Positions 25,699-35,153 of a stretch of DNA of 64,000 nt are shown here, piece after piece. The notes beneath the pieces are model-generated. The model searched no databases and was not told the DNA's origin. It saw nothing but the letters and a program-made list of their open reading frames with translations. Position numbers and translations under genes: made by a program. How positions within the stretch are numbered: the stretch's first letter is position 1; the number at the start of each line of letters is the position of its first letter. Source of the stretch: Lacicoccus halitifaciens (GTDB taxonomy: Bacteria; Bacillota; Bacilli; Staphylococcales; Salinicoccaceae); NCBI RefSeq assembly GCF_040544485.1, contig NZ_JBDZDV010000002.1:310001-374000 (forward strand), read 5' to 3'.

Positions 25699-26493
25699 TC
25701 AATGTAGAGGGTTTTTTTGGTTCCAGTCGTGGTTTGAATTGATAAATGATAGGACGGTTGCTCCAACGACACTCGGCAGTAAGATGAATGCAATAAATTG
25801 AAGTGTGAAAGTGCCAGTGACATCAAAGTGTCCGTGAACCGGTCCTAAAATCTGCATGGCAGTCATAATCGCAACATGAAATCCGATCGATGTCCAGACA
25901 CTGCCTGATATCGCCCTGAACACACCTAAAATAATTGCGAAGCCGGGAATAAATTGCAGCTGTTCCACAGAGTAGATTGCTCCTATGAAATAGGCAAATA
26001 ACGTGAACAACAACGCTTGTAAAATGATTGTACCCCAGTGGGGTAGCACCGTATTCAAGTAACGATATACATATCCCCTGAAAATAAGCTCTTCCGGCAA
26101 AGCTTCTATAAAAAATACAGTGATGAATAAAATCAAAATACTCAAGAGAAGATAATTAAAATCGGTATACGCCGTTATTTCAACCCACCCAAGCATCAAA
26201 CAAGCAAATAAGCCGAGAGTTGCAGGGATTGTCCAGAGGAAGAAACCAAGAAGAAATGAAGAGACGTTTGTTTTAAAAGTGGTCTGGCCCAAATCTTTCC
26301 ATGAAATTTTGTCGATTTTTACCAGTAACTGCAAAAGAATAATAGTTAAAATGGTTGTGATAAGCGCAATTATGAAGTGATTCAGAGAATTGTATCTCTC
26401 TCCCATAAACGTTTCACTCAGGTATGCAATAAAGTTCCAGATGATGATAGCCGATCCCAAGACGGCAATCATTCTTATAATTACATTTTTCAT
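25699..26493 (-). CDS. CPBP-family intramembrane metalloprotease
   Basis: Membrane protein of 264 residues with about eight helices and the CPBP (Abi/CAAX protease) motifs: EELIFRGYVYRYL with the Glu-Glu-x-x-x-Arg active site, and a later SIGFHVAIMTA with the metal-binding His. Members act in protein processing or bacteriocin self-immunity; the substrate here is unknown. ATG at 26493 follows AGGAGGAAAAATTAAA. The gene is AT-rich relative to its neighbours. Confidence 0.87.
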   Translation of the reverse strand: MKNVIIRMIAVLGSAIIIWNFIAYLSETFMGERYNSLNHFIIALITTILTIILLQLLVKIDKISWKDLGQTTFKTNVSSFLLGFFLWTIPATLGLFACLMLGWVEITAYTDFNYLLLSILILFITVFFIEALPEELIFRGYVYRYLNTVLPHWGTIILQALLFTLFAYFIGAIYSVEQLQFIPGFAIILGVFRAISGSVWTSIGFHVAIMTAMQILGPVHGHFDVTGTFTLQFIAFILLPSVVGATVLSFINSNHDWNQKNPLH

Positions 26494-26737
26494 TTTAATT
26501 TTTCCTCCTTAATACTTTTATTTTCTTATGGGTCAGAAAAAGTGAGCGGAACATGAACGTTATGTAAATAAAAATATGATTATCGAAGAAGAGGCCACAC
26601 TTTCCAGATGACCTCTTCACTTGTCTAAGGAAGGAGGTATATGCCGAAGTGAGTGGATAACCGACTGAACCTCAATTAATCTTTTAAAAAAGAATGGAGT
26701 TTGTATATCCAGCCTCTTCATATTACTATATTGGATT

Positions 26738-26767
26738 TTGGACTATCATGATTAAAAGGCATATAAT
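26738..26767 (+). promoter_or_regulatory. promoter of the Lrp/AsnC-type gene
   Basis: TTGGAC at 26738-26743 and TATAAT at 26762-26767 with 18-nt spacing. The rest of 26494-26802 shows a weak inverted repeat (GAAGAGG...CCTCTTC, about 26588-26620) and no gene that I can see. Confidence 0.5.
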
Positions 26768-26802
26768 GTACCAAATATATAATCATGAAAGGAATAAATG
26801 GA

Positions 26803-27213
26803 ATGATTGATCATACAGACCAGGAAATACTGGCTATACTGTCGGAGAACAGCCGCATTTCCATGAAGGAACTCGGAGAGAGGGTGCACCTGACCGGGGC
26901 TGCGGCGGCTGCATGCGTGATGAAGCTTCTCGATAATGGTGTGATTACAAGCTGCAGCATCGAAGTGAATCAAATGAAAATCGGTTATCCGGTCCATGCG
27001 TTCATCAATATAATGATACCCGGCATCACTCATCAGAACTACCTTGAATTTTTGGATGAGTATCCTCAATTTGTCATCAATAACTATAAAGTGAGCGGAG
27101 AGGGCTGTTACTTGCTGGAGTCACGCTTTCCTTCAAACGAAGTGATGGATCAATTTTTGACGGACTTAAACAAATACGCAAATTACAAACTTTCCATCGT
27201 CATCGGCAAGTAA
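26803..27213 (+). CDS. Lrp/AsnC family transcriptional regulator
   Basis: Small regulator of 136 residues. The N-terminal helix-turn-helix begins MIDHTDQEILAILSENSRISMKELGERVHLTG, and a RAM ligand-binding domain follows (about 65-136). Lrp-type proteins sense amino acids. ATG at 26803 is chosen for its spacing from AAGGA; the upstream ATG at 26785 lies too near the promoter for a good leader. The next gene, a luciferase-like oxidoreductase in the same orientation, could be a target. Confidence 0.87.
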   Translation: MIDHTDQEILAILSENSRISMKELGERVHLTGAAAAACVMKLLDNGVITSCSIEVNQMKIGYPVHAFINIMIPGITHQNYLEFLDEYPQFVINNYKVSGEGCYLLESRFPSNEVMDQFLTDLNKYANYKLSIVIGK

Positions 27214-27328
27214 TCTGGAACACTTTAAAAAATAAACTAAAACCTTATAATCTCTTTAATTGTTCTATGTAATATTCCACTTCAAATCTCTATCATTATG
27301 AATACAGATTAATTCAGAGGTGGAATTT

Positions 27329-28330
27329 ATGAAAAAATATGATTTATCTATGTTATCCGTGGCGCCTTTAAGGCAGGGCGAGACGATGAAGCAGGGTATC
27401 AACAATGCACTGAATCTTGCGCAGGCTGCAGAAAAGCAAGGTTATAAGCGCATCTGGTTTGCAGAGCATCATAATCACGATGCTTATGCGAGCTCGGCGA
27501 CCGTGAACATCGTTCAGCATATATTGAATAATACAGAAAGCGTCCGTGTCGGTGCAGGCGGGATTATGCTGCCAAACCACTCTCCCTTAGTTGTGGCTGA
27601 ACAGTTTGGAACGCTTGAGACCATCTATCCGGATCGTGTGGATCTGGCATTGGGACGTGCACCGGGCACGGATTCACAGACAGCGGATGTCATCCGCCGT
27701 TCGAATCATAACGGTGTGTTTTTATTCGAAAAAGAGGTCGGCCACACTTTACGTTACCTCGGTAATGAAGATGATCAGGGGCAGGTGCGTGCCTATCCCG
27801 GCCTTGATACAAACGTGCCTCTATATATTCTTGGCTCTTCGTCCGCATCCGCATCAATCGCTGCAAATCTCGGACTGCCGTATGCATTCGGCGCCCAGTT
27901 CTCCCCGGAGTCCATGGCCGAATCACTGAGCATTTACAGGAGGAACTTCAAACCGTCCAAATATTTAAAAGAACCGTATGTGATGGCATGCATCAACGTG
28001 GTTGCTGCGGATTCAGAAGAAGAAGCTGAATTTATTTCATCGACGCTTCTCCAGGTATACATTGATATTTACACAAATAACTTAAGCAAGCTGATTCCGC
28101 CCGTTGAGAATTTCATTGATACATTATCGCCGTCGGAACTGAACATCATCCGTCACCGTCTCGGCTACACCATTATGGGTGACAAGGACCGGATCAAACG
28201 TGAAGTGTTGGAGTTCCAGGAAATGTTCCAGGCTGATGAAATCATTGCTCTCACCAATATTTACGACCCCGACAGTGAAATCAGATCCTATGAAATCATG
28301 AAAGAAGTTTCTGATGAACTGAATCAGTAG
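27329..28330 (+). CDS. LLM-class luciferase-like oxidoreductase
   Basis: Flavin-dependent oxidoreductase of 333 residues, from a different LLM branch than the S-box monooxygenase. Recognisable blocks are SVAPLRQGETMKQGINNAL, RIWFAEHHNHDAYASSAT, VGAGGIMLPNHSPLVVAEQFGTL and DLALGRAPGTD, as in the MsnO8/YceB-like subgroup. The substrate is unknown. ATG at 27329 follows AGAGGTGGAATTT. A terminator at 28340-28375 ends the gene. Confidence 0.86.
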   Translation: MKKYDLSMLSVAPLRQGETMKQGINNALNLAQAAEKQGYKRIWFAEHHNHDAYASSATVNIVQHILNNTESVRVGAGGIMLPNHSPLVVAEQFGTLETIYPDRVDLALGRAPGTDSQTADVIRRSNHNGVFLFEKEVGHTLRYLGNEDDQGQVRAYPGLDTNVPLYILGSSSASASIAANLGLPYAFGAQFSPESMAESLSIYRRNFKPSKYLKEPYVMACINVVAADSEEEAEFISSTLLQVYIDIYTNNLSKLIPPVENFIDTLSPSELNIIRHRLGYTIMGDKDRIKREVLEFQEMFQADEIIALTNIYDPDSEIRSYEIMKEVSDELNQ

Positions 28331-28339
28331 CAGAAATAC

Positions 28340-28375
28340 AAAAGTCTTCAGTCCTTTAAAGGGATTGAAGACTTT
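28340..28375 (+). terminator. terminator between the LLM gene and the tad locus
   Basis: AAAGTCTTCAGTCC and GGGATTGAAGACTTT form a long stem around a short loop and are followed by TTGAT. It also lies just after tadC on the opposite strand. Confidence 0.8.
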
Positions 28376-28391
28376 TTGATTATTTAATTTT

Positions 28392-29312
28392 CTACATATC
28401 CTGCATTGCATCCAGGAACTGCATGATTGCGGGGCTGAGCAGCACGATGAAAAGTGCCGGGAATATGAAGAGAACCATTGGAAACAACATCTTCACCGGT
28501 GCTTTCATCGCTTTCTCCTCGGCCCGCTGTTTCCTCAGTTCGCGTATCTCCTCGGTCTGCACACGCAGCACCGTGACCATGCCGATGCCGAGCTTTTCTG
28601 CCTGGATGATGCTGAAGACCAGACTTTTCAGCTCTTCGACCGGCAGACGCTCAATCATCGCTGCAAGCCCCTGTCTTCTTGTTCTGCCGAGTCTCACCTC
28701 TTCAAGCACGAACTTGAATTCTTCCGACAGCACGCCTGGTTTTTTCGCGACCACTTTGCTGAGCGCCGCATCAAAACCAAGGCCGGCTTCAAGACTGATC
28801 GTCAACAGGTCCAGAAAATCGGGCAGTTCCTTCAGTGCCTGTGCCTGGCGCTTTTTCGCCTTCATGTTCATATTCATCTTGGGAAGGGTGATGCCTGCAC
28901 CGATGCCTGTCAATATGAGCAGGATGCCATGAAAGACGCTGATATTCATGAATACCATCACCAGAACCGACAGTACGACCAGGCCGCCTGAGAGTATCCA
29001 CTGCACCATCTTGAACTCGATCGGGCTGAGCTTCATACCGGCCTGCAGCAGGCGGACTTCCATCTTATCCACCTTGTCCTTGGCCAGTTTCCTCTGAAAT
29101 TTCTTCTTGATGCTCTTCCAGCCCGGTTTGATCATCCGGTCCTTGAACGAAGCGCCTTCCATATCGATATTTATATCCTCCGACACATCTTCATCAGGGA
29201 AGTAGAGGGCGATACGTCCGGGAACCATCCGGTTTTTATAAGCGGGGATGGAAAAAACTGCGTAAATCATCAAAGTGATGGACAAAAAGAAACTGAGCGT
29301 CAGAAACAGCAT
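28392..29312 (-). CDS. tadC: Tad pilus assembly membrane protein TadC
   Basis: Type II secretion F-domain inner-membrane platform protein, 306 residues, with an N-terminal helix, two central helices and a C-terminal helix. The F domain contains FLDLLTISLEAGLGFDAAL and RLPVEELKSLVFSIIQAEKLG. It forms the membrane base of the Flp pilus machine with TadB. It is the last gene of the locus, 2 nt after tadB. Confidence 0.92.
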   Translation of the reverse strand: MLFLTLSFFLSITLMIYAVFSIPAYKNRMVPGRIALYFPDEDVSEDINIDMEGASFKDRMIKPGWKSIKKKFQRKLAKDKVDKMEVRLLQAGMKLSPIEFKMVQWILSGGLVVLSVLVMVFMNISVFHGILLILTGIGAGITLPKMNMNMKAKKRQAQALKELPDFLDLLTISLEAGLGFDAALSKVVAKKPGVLSEEFKFVLEEVRLGRTRRQGLAAMIERLPVEELKSLVFSIIQAEKLGIGMVTVLRVQTEEIRELRKQRAEEKAMKAPVKMLFPMVLFIFPALFIVLLSPAIMQFLDAMQDM

Positions 29313-29314
29313 AT

Positions 29315-30238
29315 CTACACCTCTATCATAGTCATTTTACGGATGAATATAAAACCGATCACTTCAGAGACGAGCGCTCCGGCGAGCAGCATGCGTCCGA
29401 TCGGTTCAGTGACAAGCAGGCTCATGTAATCAGGGTTGATGATGTAGAGCAGAATGCCCACAACCAGAGGAAGCAACCCGATGATCAATCCTGAAAGTTT
29501 TCCCTGGGCGGTCAGTGTACGGAGCTGGTTTTCTATCCTTGTCCGTTCACGGATCGTTTCCAGTATCTTATCAAGCAGGTAGACGAGGTTACCCCCGACC
29601 TGCCGCTGGATCATGATGGATTCGACCAGCATGTCGAGTTCCGCGCTCGGCATCCGCCGTTTCCAGTCCTGAAGCGCATCTTCAAGCCTTGTGCCGTACT
29701 GGAGCGTCTTCAGCACATGCTGCACCTCTTCCTTCATGGGGGAATAGGATTCCTCCTCGACCATCTGCAGTGCCTGAAGCAGACTGAAGCCCGCCCGCAG
29801 AGAGCCGCTGATCGAAGTGATCATTCCGGGAAGCGCCTCGTTGAATTGCTTGATGCGGTTGCGTTTCTTCCTTTCAAGGAGAATACGCGGCACGAAGTAG
29901 CCGAAAAGGGCCCCCAGAAGGGACAGGATGAAGTCGTTTGAAATCATGTATATTATGCCCCCGGCTATGATGAAGGCCATCACCCTGAAAGCGGTGAACT
30001 CCTCCACCTTCATCAAGACACCGGCCGCAGTCAGCTCACTTTCCAGTCTTTCACGCTTCCGGCTCTTCTTTCCCCTTTTGACAAGGAGGTTTTTAAGGGC
30101 AGTGTTGCCCTTCCTAAGGCCGCCTTTCAAAGAGAAAGGTTCTTCCGATTGCACGCCTTCCGGTGTCCTTGCGGCAGAGACGGCCATGAAAATAAGAAAG
30201 AACGTCATGAATGTACCTGTAATCAGGATGACTTCCAT
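29315..30238 (-). CDS. tadB: Tad pilus assembly membrane protein TadB
   Basis: Paralogue of TadC, 307 residues, with an N-terminal helix, two helices near residues 95-140 and C-terminal helices. The F-domain core reads ISGSLRAGFSLLQALQMV with a later VESIMIQRQVGGNLVYLLDKI. It is the second platform component. It lies 4 nt after the ATPase gene, so the two are co-translated. Confidence 0.92.
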   Translation of the reverse strand: MEVILITGTFMTFFLIFMAVSAARTPEGVQSEEPFSLKGGLRKGNTALKNLLVKRGKKSRKRERLESELTAAGVLMKVEEFTAFRVMAFIIAGGIIYMISNDFILSLLGALFGYFVPRILLERKKRNRIKQFNEALPGMITSISGSLRAGFSLLQALQMVEEESYSPMKEEVQHVLKTLQYGTRLEDALQDWKRRMPSAELDMLVESIMIQRQVGGNLVYLLDKILETIRERTRIENQLRTLTAQGKLSGLIIGLLPLVVGILLYIINPDYMSLLVTEPIGRMLLAGALVSEVIGFIFIRKMTMIEV

Positions 30239-30242
30239 TCAA

Positions 30243-31658
30243 TCACTCCTTTTCCATGAACAGGGCAGCAGGCAGATCGATGCCTTCCTGTTCCAGCTGT
30301 TCGTAGAACTGGGGACGGATGCCTGTAGGCACCAGTTTGCCGATGATTTTTCCATCCCCACCGACACCGTCCTGTTTGAAGACGAATATGTCCTGGAGGA
30401 CGATGACGTCCCCTTCCATTCCCTGCACTTCCGTGATGCTGGTGATCCGCCTCGTACCATCGTTGAGCCGGCTCTGCTGGATGATCAGATGCAGCGCACC
30501 TGCAATCTGTTCGCGGATGGCTTTGATCGGCAGATCCATGCCTGCCATCAGCACCATCGTTTCAAGCCGGGAGACCATGTCACGCGGACTGTTCGAGTGC
30601 CCTGTTGCGAGTGAGCCATCATGTCCGGTGTTCATCGCCTGAAGCATGTCGAGGGCCTCACCGCTCCGCACCTCACCGATGACGATGCGGTCCGGACGCA
30701 TACGGAGGGAGTTCCTCACGAGGTCCCTGATCGTCACAGCACCCGTCCCCTCGATGTTCGCAGGTCGTGTTTCGAGCGACACCACATGTTCCTGGCCAAG
30801 CTGAAGTTCGGCCGCATCTTCAATGGTGACGATGCGGTCTTTATTGGAAATAAAGGAAGACAATACGTTCAATGTCGTCGTCTTGCCGGAGCCTGTACCG
30901 CCGCTTACGAAAATGTTCAGTTTGCCTTCGACACATGCCTGGATGAATGCCGCCATCTCTTCGGTCAATGTACCGAAACGGATGAGGTCATGTATGGTGA
31001 ATGGATCTTTCGCAAATTTCCGGATGGTAATCGTCGGTCCGCCGAGCGCAAGCGGGGGAATGATCGCATTGACACGCGAGCCGTCCTTCAGGCGGGCATC
31101 CACCATCGGGCTGCTTTCATCCACCCGCCGTCCAAGCGGGGAGAGGATCTTCTCAAGCACTGCCATGACATGGTCATCATCCCTGAAAGTGACATCCGTC
31201 AGGGACAATTTCCCTTTGCGTTCCGCATAGACGTGCTTCGGGCCGTTGACCATCACTTCCGACACATCTTCATCCAGAAGCAGCGGGTTGATCGGACCGT
31301 AACCCGTCAGATCGTTCTTCAGTTCGACCTTCAGCTTCTCGATGTTTCCGATATTTTGAAGATGGTTGTTTTCCTGGAGGATGTCCTGGATGATTTCATC
31401 CATGTCCATGACGATGTCCTCAATATCTTCGTCCTTGCGTTCTTTCATGATGAACTTCAGTGTCAGATCCTTCAGCTCAAAATACTCGGCATCCGGTTCA
31501 TCGATGGGTTTCGGTACCGGCTTCAACGCTTTCTCCTGCCTGACCGGCGGCAGTTGGTCTTCTGCTTCTCCTACAGGCGCAATATCCACCGGTGTTTCTT
31601 TTTTACCGGCACTGCTGTCGCCCTTGTCTTTTGTCTGTAACCTGGCTAATAGGCTCAT
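30243..31658 (-). CDS. cpaF: Tad pilus assembly ATPase CpaF/TadA
   Basis: Hexameric secretion ATPase that powers Flp pilus assembly, 471 residues. Walker A is visible in SGGTGSGKTTTLNVLSSFI, Walker B in RMRPDRIVIGEVRSGEALD, and the His box in TGHDGSLATGHSNSPRDMVSR. The N-terminal domain (about 1-170) is the usual one of CpaF. The start ATG overlaps the stop of the upstream cpaE gene (ATGA). Confidence 0.96.
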   Translation of the reverse strand: MSLLARLQTKDKGDSSAGKKETPVDIAPVGEAEDQLPPVRQEKALKPVPKPIDEPDAEYFELKDLTLKFIMKERKDEDIEDIVMDMDEIIQDILQENNHLQNIGNIEKLKVELKNDLTGYGPINPLLLDEDVSEVMVNGPKHVYAERKGKLSLTDVTFRDDDHVMAVLEKILSPLGRRVDESSPMVDARLKDGSRVNAIIPPLALGGPTITIRKFAKDPFTIHDLIRFGTLTEEMAAFIQACVEGKLNIFVSGGTGSGKTTTLNVLSSFISNKDRIVTIEDAAELQLGQEHVVSLETRPANIEGTGAVTIRDLVRNSLRMRPDRIVIGEVRSGEALDMLQAMNTGHDGSLATGHSNSPRDMVSRLETMVLMAGMDLPIKAIREQIAGALHLIIQQSRLNDGTRRITSITEVQGMEGDVIVLQDIFVFKQDGVGGDGKIIGKLVPTGIRPQFYEQLEQEGIDLPAALFMEKE

Positions 31659-32404
31659 ACTTCAATCACCTGCTTTTTGTCGATTGTTTCAATGATATGA
31701 TTGGCAATCTTCCTGATTTTTTTTGAGAAACGGTGTTTCGGGCTGCTCGTAACAAAAGGGACGCCCCGATCCAGTGAATAGGATATTTCTTTCAGTGCAT
31801 AAGGCAAATAAAATAACTTGTCCTGTGCCACCTTCAGATGCTCATGCAGCTTCTTCGTTTCCATCAATGTCGGTATGGTGTTTTTATTGACGATAAGGCG
31901 CACCTTTTCCTCATGGTCAAGTGCATCAAGCGTCTCCACCATGAGGCGCGTATTCTTCAGGGCTGCGATGCCCGGTGTTGTAACGACCATGATGGAATCC
32001 GCCAGATCCATCAGCACCATATTCTGTTCGGTCAGACCATGGTGCGTCTCCACGATGATTAAATCAGCCTGGGATTTCAGATTTCCAATTGCCAGGGAGA
32101 GGTCCTCTGCATCGACAAGGTCGGCATACTCCGGGCGCATCGGCGCAGGCAGCAGCCTCACACCTGAAGCGTGCATCGTACAGAATGCATGGATATTCGT
32201 AAAATCATTGCGTTCAACTGCTTCCTTGATGCTGATGCCGGGTGTCAGATCGAGTGCCAGTGCCATATCACCGAATTGCAGATCGCCATCCACCAGTATC
32301 GTACGCTTCCCCCGATCCTGCATCGTCAGGGCGAGATTCGTCGCAATGACGGTCTTACCCGCACCTCCCACTGCACTTGCCACCAATATGATTTCAGCGG
32401 TCAT
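31655..32404 (-). CDS. cpaE: Tad pilus ParA/MinD-like ATPase CpaE/TadZ
   Basis: Deviant Walker A ATPase of 249 residues, with SAVGGAGKTVIATNLAL near the N-terminus, the DGDLQFGDMALALDL switch and IIVETHHGLTEQNMVLMD. CpaE/TadZ proteins localise the pilus machinery. The N-terminal receiver-like domain of many CpaE proteins is absent, so this is the short form. ATG at 32404 follows AAAGGTG; the GTG at 32413 is less likely. Confidence 0.9.
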   Translation of the reverse strand: MTAEIILVASAVGGAGKTVIATNLALTMQDRGKRTILVDGDLQFGDMALALDLTPGISIKEAVERNDFTNIHAFCTMHASGVRLLPAPMRPEYADLVDAEDLSLAIGNLKSQADLIIVETHHGLTEQNMVLMDLADSIMVVTTPGIAALKNTRLMVETLDALDHEEKVRLIVNKNTIPTLMETKKLHEHLKVAQDKLFYLPYALKEISYSLDRGVPFVTSSPKHRFSKKIRKIANHIIETIDKKQVIEV

Positions 32405-32425
32405 CGCCACCACACCTTTCTTCTA

Positions 32426-33391
32426 TCATTCATTCTCAAGCTTGATTATACGGCTGCTGATCCAGCCCTGATGTCCGGATTTCGTTTCCACATGCATCCA
32501 GACACGGCCGTCGACATCAGTCTCTTCTTCGTTCTTCGTAATGAGAGAATCCCCCGCTTCCACCACTGTAAGCACATCCGCTTCAAGGGAAGGACCGCTT
32601 CTGACATGTGCCCGCTCAGGGAGCACGAGCATGTCCGGTGAATCTACTGCTTCTTCGCTCTGGGACTCTTCTTCATCAACTTCATCTGCCGGCATTTCCG
32701 ATGCTTCAGCTTTTCCTTCAACGATATCTCCAGCCGTCTTCAATCTGCTGCTCAAAATCAGCTGCAGACTGCCCCGTCCACTTGCATCGACGACACCGAC
32801 TGCATCTTCCTGTGTCATCTCCAGCGTTACAGCGACATATTCCGCTGCGGCTTCACCTTCCGCCTTTTCACTCATGCGCTGGCCGACTGCCAGCACATTC
32901 ACATCCGAAAATATTATTTCTGCAGGCGGTCCTGCTTCCGAACTTTCTTCCGATGCTGAAAGTACGACGTCCACCCGATCTCCGGGTTCGATCATGTTCG
33001 ATACGGATTTTACATAGTCCACACTGACTGATACGGCCCTGTAGCCCTCAGCCACTTTCTTGGATACCATATCCGCCTGCTCTTCCTGTTCGATACGCTG
33101 AGTGAGCAATACTTCACCCGAAGCAAGTGATGCGTTCGTGTATTCCCCGACCGCTTTACTTTTGTCCCTGATTGCGGACGGATGCATTTCCGACTCCCGC
33201 ACTTCAATCATTTTAAGGTTTTCTTCCGTAAGCTGTGTGTTCTCTTCGATATCCATGGCTGCAGCAACCACTTGGGTCATCACAGGCTGTTCCGTCTCGG
33301 CCGCACCGGTCTGCTGTATGAATATGTAGAAGGCACCTGTCGTAAGCAGCCCCGACAGTACCGCCAGCATCAATATTTTTTTCGGTTTCAT
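32426..33391 (-). CDS. cpaB: Flp pilus assembly protein CpaB with a C-terminal SH3 domain
   Basis: 321 residues. An N-terminal membrane anchor (about 5-25) is followed by a SAF domain (about 38-110, with VVAAAMDIEENTQLTEENL) and the RcpC/CpaB core (VSVDYVKSVSNMIEPGDRVDVVLS). An acidic linker (about 225-250) leads to a bacterial SH3-like domain (about 253-318), with HVRSGPSLEADVLTVVEAGD and GHQGWISSRIIKL. The SH3 part is not in the CpaB proteins I know and could bind the cell wall or peptidoglycan. In Gram-negatives CpaB sits in the periplasm with the secretin, which a Gram-positive lacks. Confidence 0.88.
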   Translation of the reverse strand: MKPKKILMLAVLSGLLTTGAFYIFIQQTGAAETEQPVMTQVVAAAMDIEENTQLTEENLKMIEVRESEMHPSAIRDKSKAVGEYTNASLASGEVLLTQRIEQEEQADMVSKKVAEGYRAVSVSVDYVKSVSNMIEPGDRVDVVLSASEESSEAGPPAEIIFSDVNVLAVGQRMSEKAEGEAAAEYVAVTLEMTQEDAVGVVDASGRGSLQLILSSRLKTAGDIVEGKAEASEMPADEVDEEESQSEEAVDSPDMLVLPERAHVRSGPSLEADVLTVVEAGDSLITKNEEETDVDGRVWMHVETKSGHQGWISSRIIKLENE

Positions 33392-33401
33392 TACATTCCA
33401 C

Positions 33402-34310
33402 CTACCGTGTCAATTTAATCGTATATGCACCACGGTCCAGTGGTGCGTCTGAATCTGATTCTCCCGCGCCGACCCTCTTAATGAAAATGCCGCTGATGGA
33501 GTCATCCTTCGAATCCATCGGCTTGGCGAGATAAAAATAAGCAAACCCTGTTATTTCTACACTTTTCACCTGTTTACCGTCCCCGCCGAGCGGCTTGTAG
33601 ACCGGAATCAGCATAATCCTTGAACAATCCCGCTGTTGATAGTCCCCATCCGGATAAGGGCAGTTATTTATCCTGTAGTTGACACCCTCTCTGGTTGCCC
33701 CTGCGATGTTGCCGGTCTGGGTATTGACGACATCGCCCACTTTGAGTTTTTCATCAAAGCCATGCTTGAGAGATTCTCCGTATGATTTCGCCCCGGGCCC
33801 TTCCAATGCCAGTATGCCGAAGTTTCCCATCTCGGAATCTCCTGCGTCCACCTTTAAGGTGTAGGTCTGCCCATACACCAGTGCCATCGATTCGTTCAAC
33901 CCAAGCGGCACAGTACCGAAACCTGCGGTCATCGCATGCAGTCCGGCTTTTGCATCTGCACCGATCATTACACTGTCGACGCCGAATAATGATGAAAAGA
34001 AGAGTGGAACGTCCCTTCCGACCCCGACGTGAAGCTGGGACTCACCCTCTATATTGGAAAACAGGAGACTGTCCGATTCACCGTGGTGAGTGAGGATTTC
34101 ACCGACCACCTGATTGACCTTCTCACCTGAGTTGGGCAGTTCCTGTGCACCTGACAGTGCTGCTGCGTTGGCAGTCTTCTGCATATGACTCTTCGTCATA
34201 TAAAGATGGCCTGCATCAACGACAAGGCCAAGCATTCCAAGTGCGAGCATCATGCCGAGGGCCATGAGGAGGAAGGCATTTCCATCTTCTTTTTTCAGAA
34301 AAATTCTCAT
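33402..34310 (-). CDS. Tad-type (TadG-like) pilus-associated protein
   Basis: 302 residues. The N-terminus has the prepilin-like anchor EDGNAFLLMALGMMLALGMLG, followed by VVDAGHLYMTKSHMQKTANAAALSGAQEL, the signature of the putative Flp pilus-assembly TadE/G-like family. The rest is a predicted extracellular domain with no family I recognise, including a Cys pair. It is a likely minor pilin or surface-exposed tip or anchor protein. The gene lies 11 nt upstream of cpaB in the same transcript. Confidence 0.85.
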   Translation of the reverse strand: MRIFLKKEDGNAFLLMALGMMLALGMLGLVVDAGHLYMTKSHMQKTANAAALSGAQELPNSGEKVNQVVGEILTHHGESDSLLFSNIEGESQLHVGVGRDVPLFFSSLFGVDSVMIGADAKAGLHAMTAGFGTVPLGLNESMALVYGQTYTLKVDAGDSEMGNFGILALEGPGAKSYGESLKHGFDEKLKVGDVVNTQTGNIAGATREGVNYRINNCPYPDGDYQQRDCSRIMLIPVYKPLGGDGKQVKSVEITGFAYFYLAKPMDSKDDSISGIFIKRVGAGESDSDAPLDRGAYTIKLTR

Positions 34311-34314
34311 GACA

Positions 34315-34689
34315 TCACTCCACTCTCGTCGTCGAACTCGTCTTCACTGTAAAGGGGAGGGCATAATCTCCAAGAGGATTGAAAATCTGCTCGGGGTAGG
34401 TAATTTCCACTGTGACATAAGTCCCTGGATCCTTTTCTCCTGATGGAGACACACTCACACTGAGTTGTGAGGCATCACCCGCGTTAAAATTGTCGATTGC
34501 ATATGACGTCACCATCGCATCCGACTCCCCGAGCCCCGCCATGCGTGCTGCATCCTGTGTCACGAGCTCCAACTGCAACTGTGAATGGATGACACGTCCA
34601 AAATCGACGACGCCGATGAGCAGAAAAAAGATGAGCGGCACAAGAATCGCAAATTCTACAGTCGATTGACCATTCTCCCGCCTTATCAT
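34315..34689 (-). CDS. tadE: TadE-family pseudopilin
   Basis: 124 residues. The N-terminus reads ENGQSTVEFAILVPLIFFLL, the TadE signature (Gly before a hydrophobic stretch, Glu at +5) processed by the prepilin peptidase. It is a minor pilin. The start ATG overlaps the stop of the peptidase gene. Confidence 0.9.
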   Translation of the reverse strand: MIRRENGQSTVEFAILVPLIFFLLIGVVDFGRVIHSQLQLELVTQDAARMAGLGESDAMVTSYAIDNFNAGDASQLSVSVSPSGEKDPGTYVTVEITYPEQIFNPLGDYALPFTVKTSSTTRVE

Positions 34690-35126
34690 AGGAGTTCCAC
34701 ATCCATCAATAGTGCCAGAACAGCCCCGCCCGCAATCGCCACACCATACGGCATGCCGACACCAAGTGACTTCTTGAAACCGCCCCGCATGATAATGACG
34801 ATAATCGCAAGCATCGCTCCGATCACTGCCGTATATATGAATGTCTCCAGTACAAAACCACTGCCTTTGAGCGCACCGATGAGACCGAGCAATTTAACAT
34901 CCCCTGCACCCATTCCTCCCAGAATATAAGGGATGAGCAGCAGTGCCAGACCGGCAGCAAAGCCGAGTAAGGCATCACCGAGCCCGCTGAAGCCGGCGGA
35001 TGCGATATTCAAGCTGAGAGCAACCAGTAATGAGGGAAATATTACTTTGTTATATATTTTTCTTTTGCGGAGGTCCGTGACCACGCAGACTGCAAGTACG
35101 ACAATTAAAAAGACATTAATCAGCAT
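34686..35126 (-). CDS. prepilin peptidase (A24 family, CpaA/TadV)
   Basis: Aspartic membrane protease of 146 residues that matures Flp and TadE-type pilins. The two catalytic Asp lie in CVVTDLRKRKIYN and in the GxGD motif MGAGDVKLLG. About five helices are predicted. It is the short form without an N-methylase domain. It is the first gene after the terminator that follows flp. Confidence 0.92.
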   Translation of the reverse strand: MLINVFLIVVLAVCVVTDLRKRKIYNKVIFPSLLVALSLNIASAGFSGLGDALLGFAAGLALLLIPYILGGMGAGDVKLLGLIGALKGSGFVLETFIYTAVIGAMLAIIVIIMRGGFKKSLGVGMPYGVAIAGGAVLALLMDVELL

Positions 35127-35153
35127 ATATCCTCTTCCTTCCGGTCTTCTTAT

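Noticed and set aside
30621..31640. 339-codon plus-strand frame opposite cpaF
   Set aside because: Antisense shadow of the ATPase gene, rich in His, Arg and Cys, with no recognisable domain.
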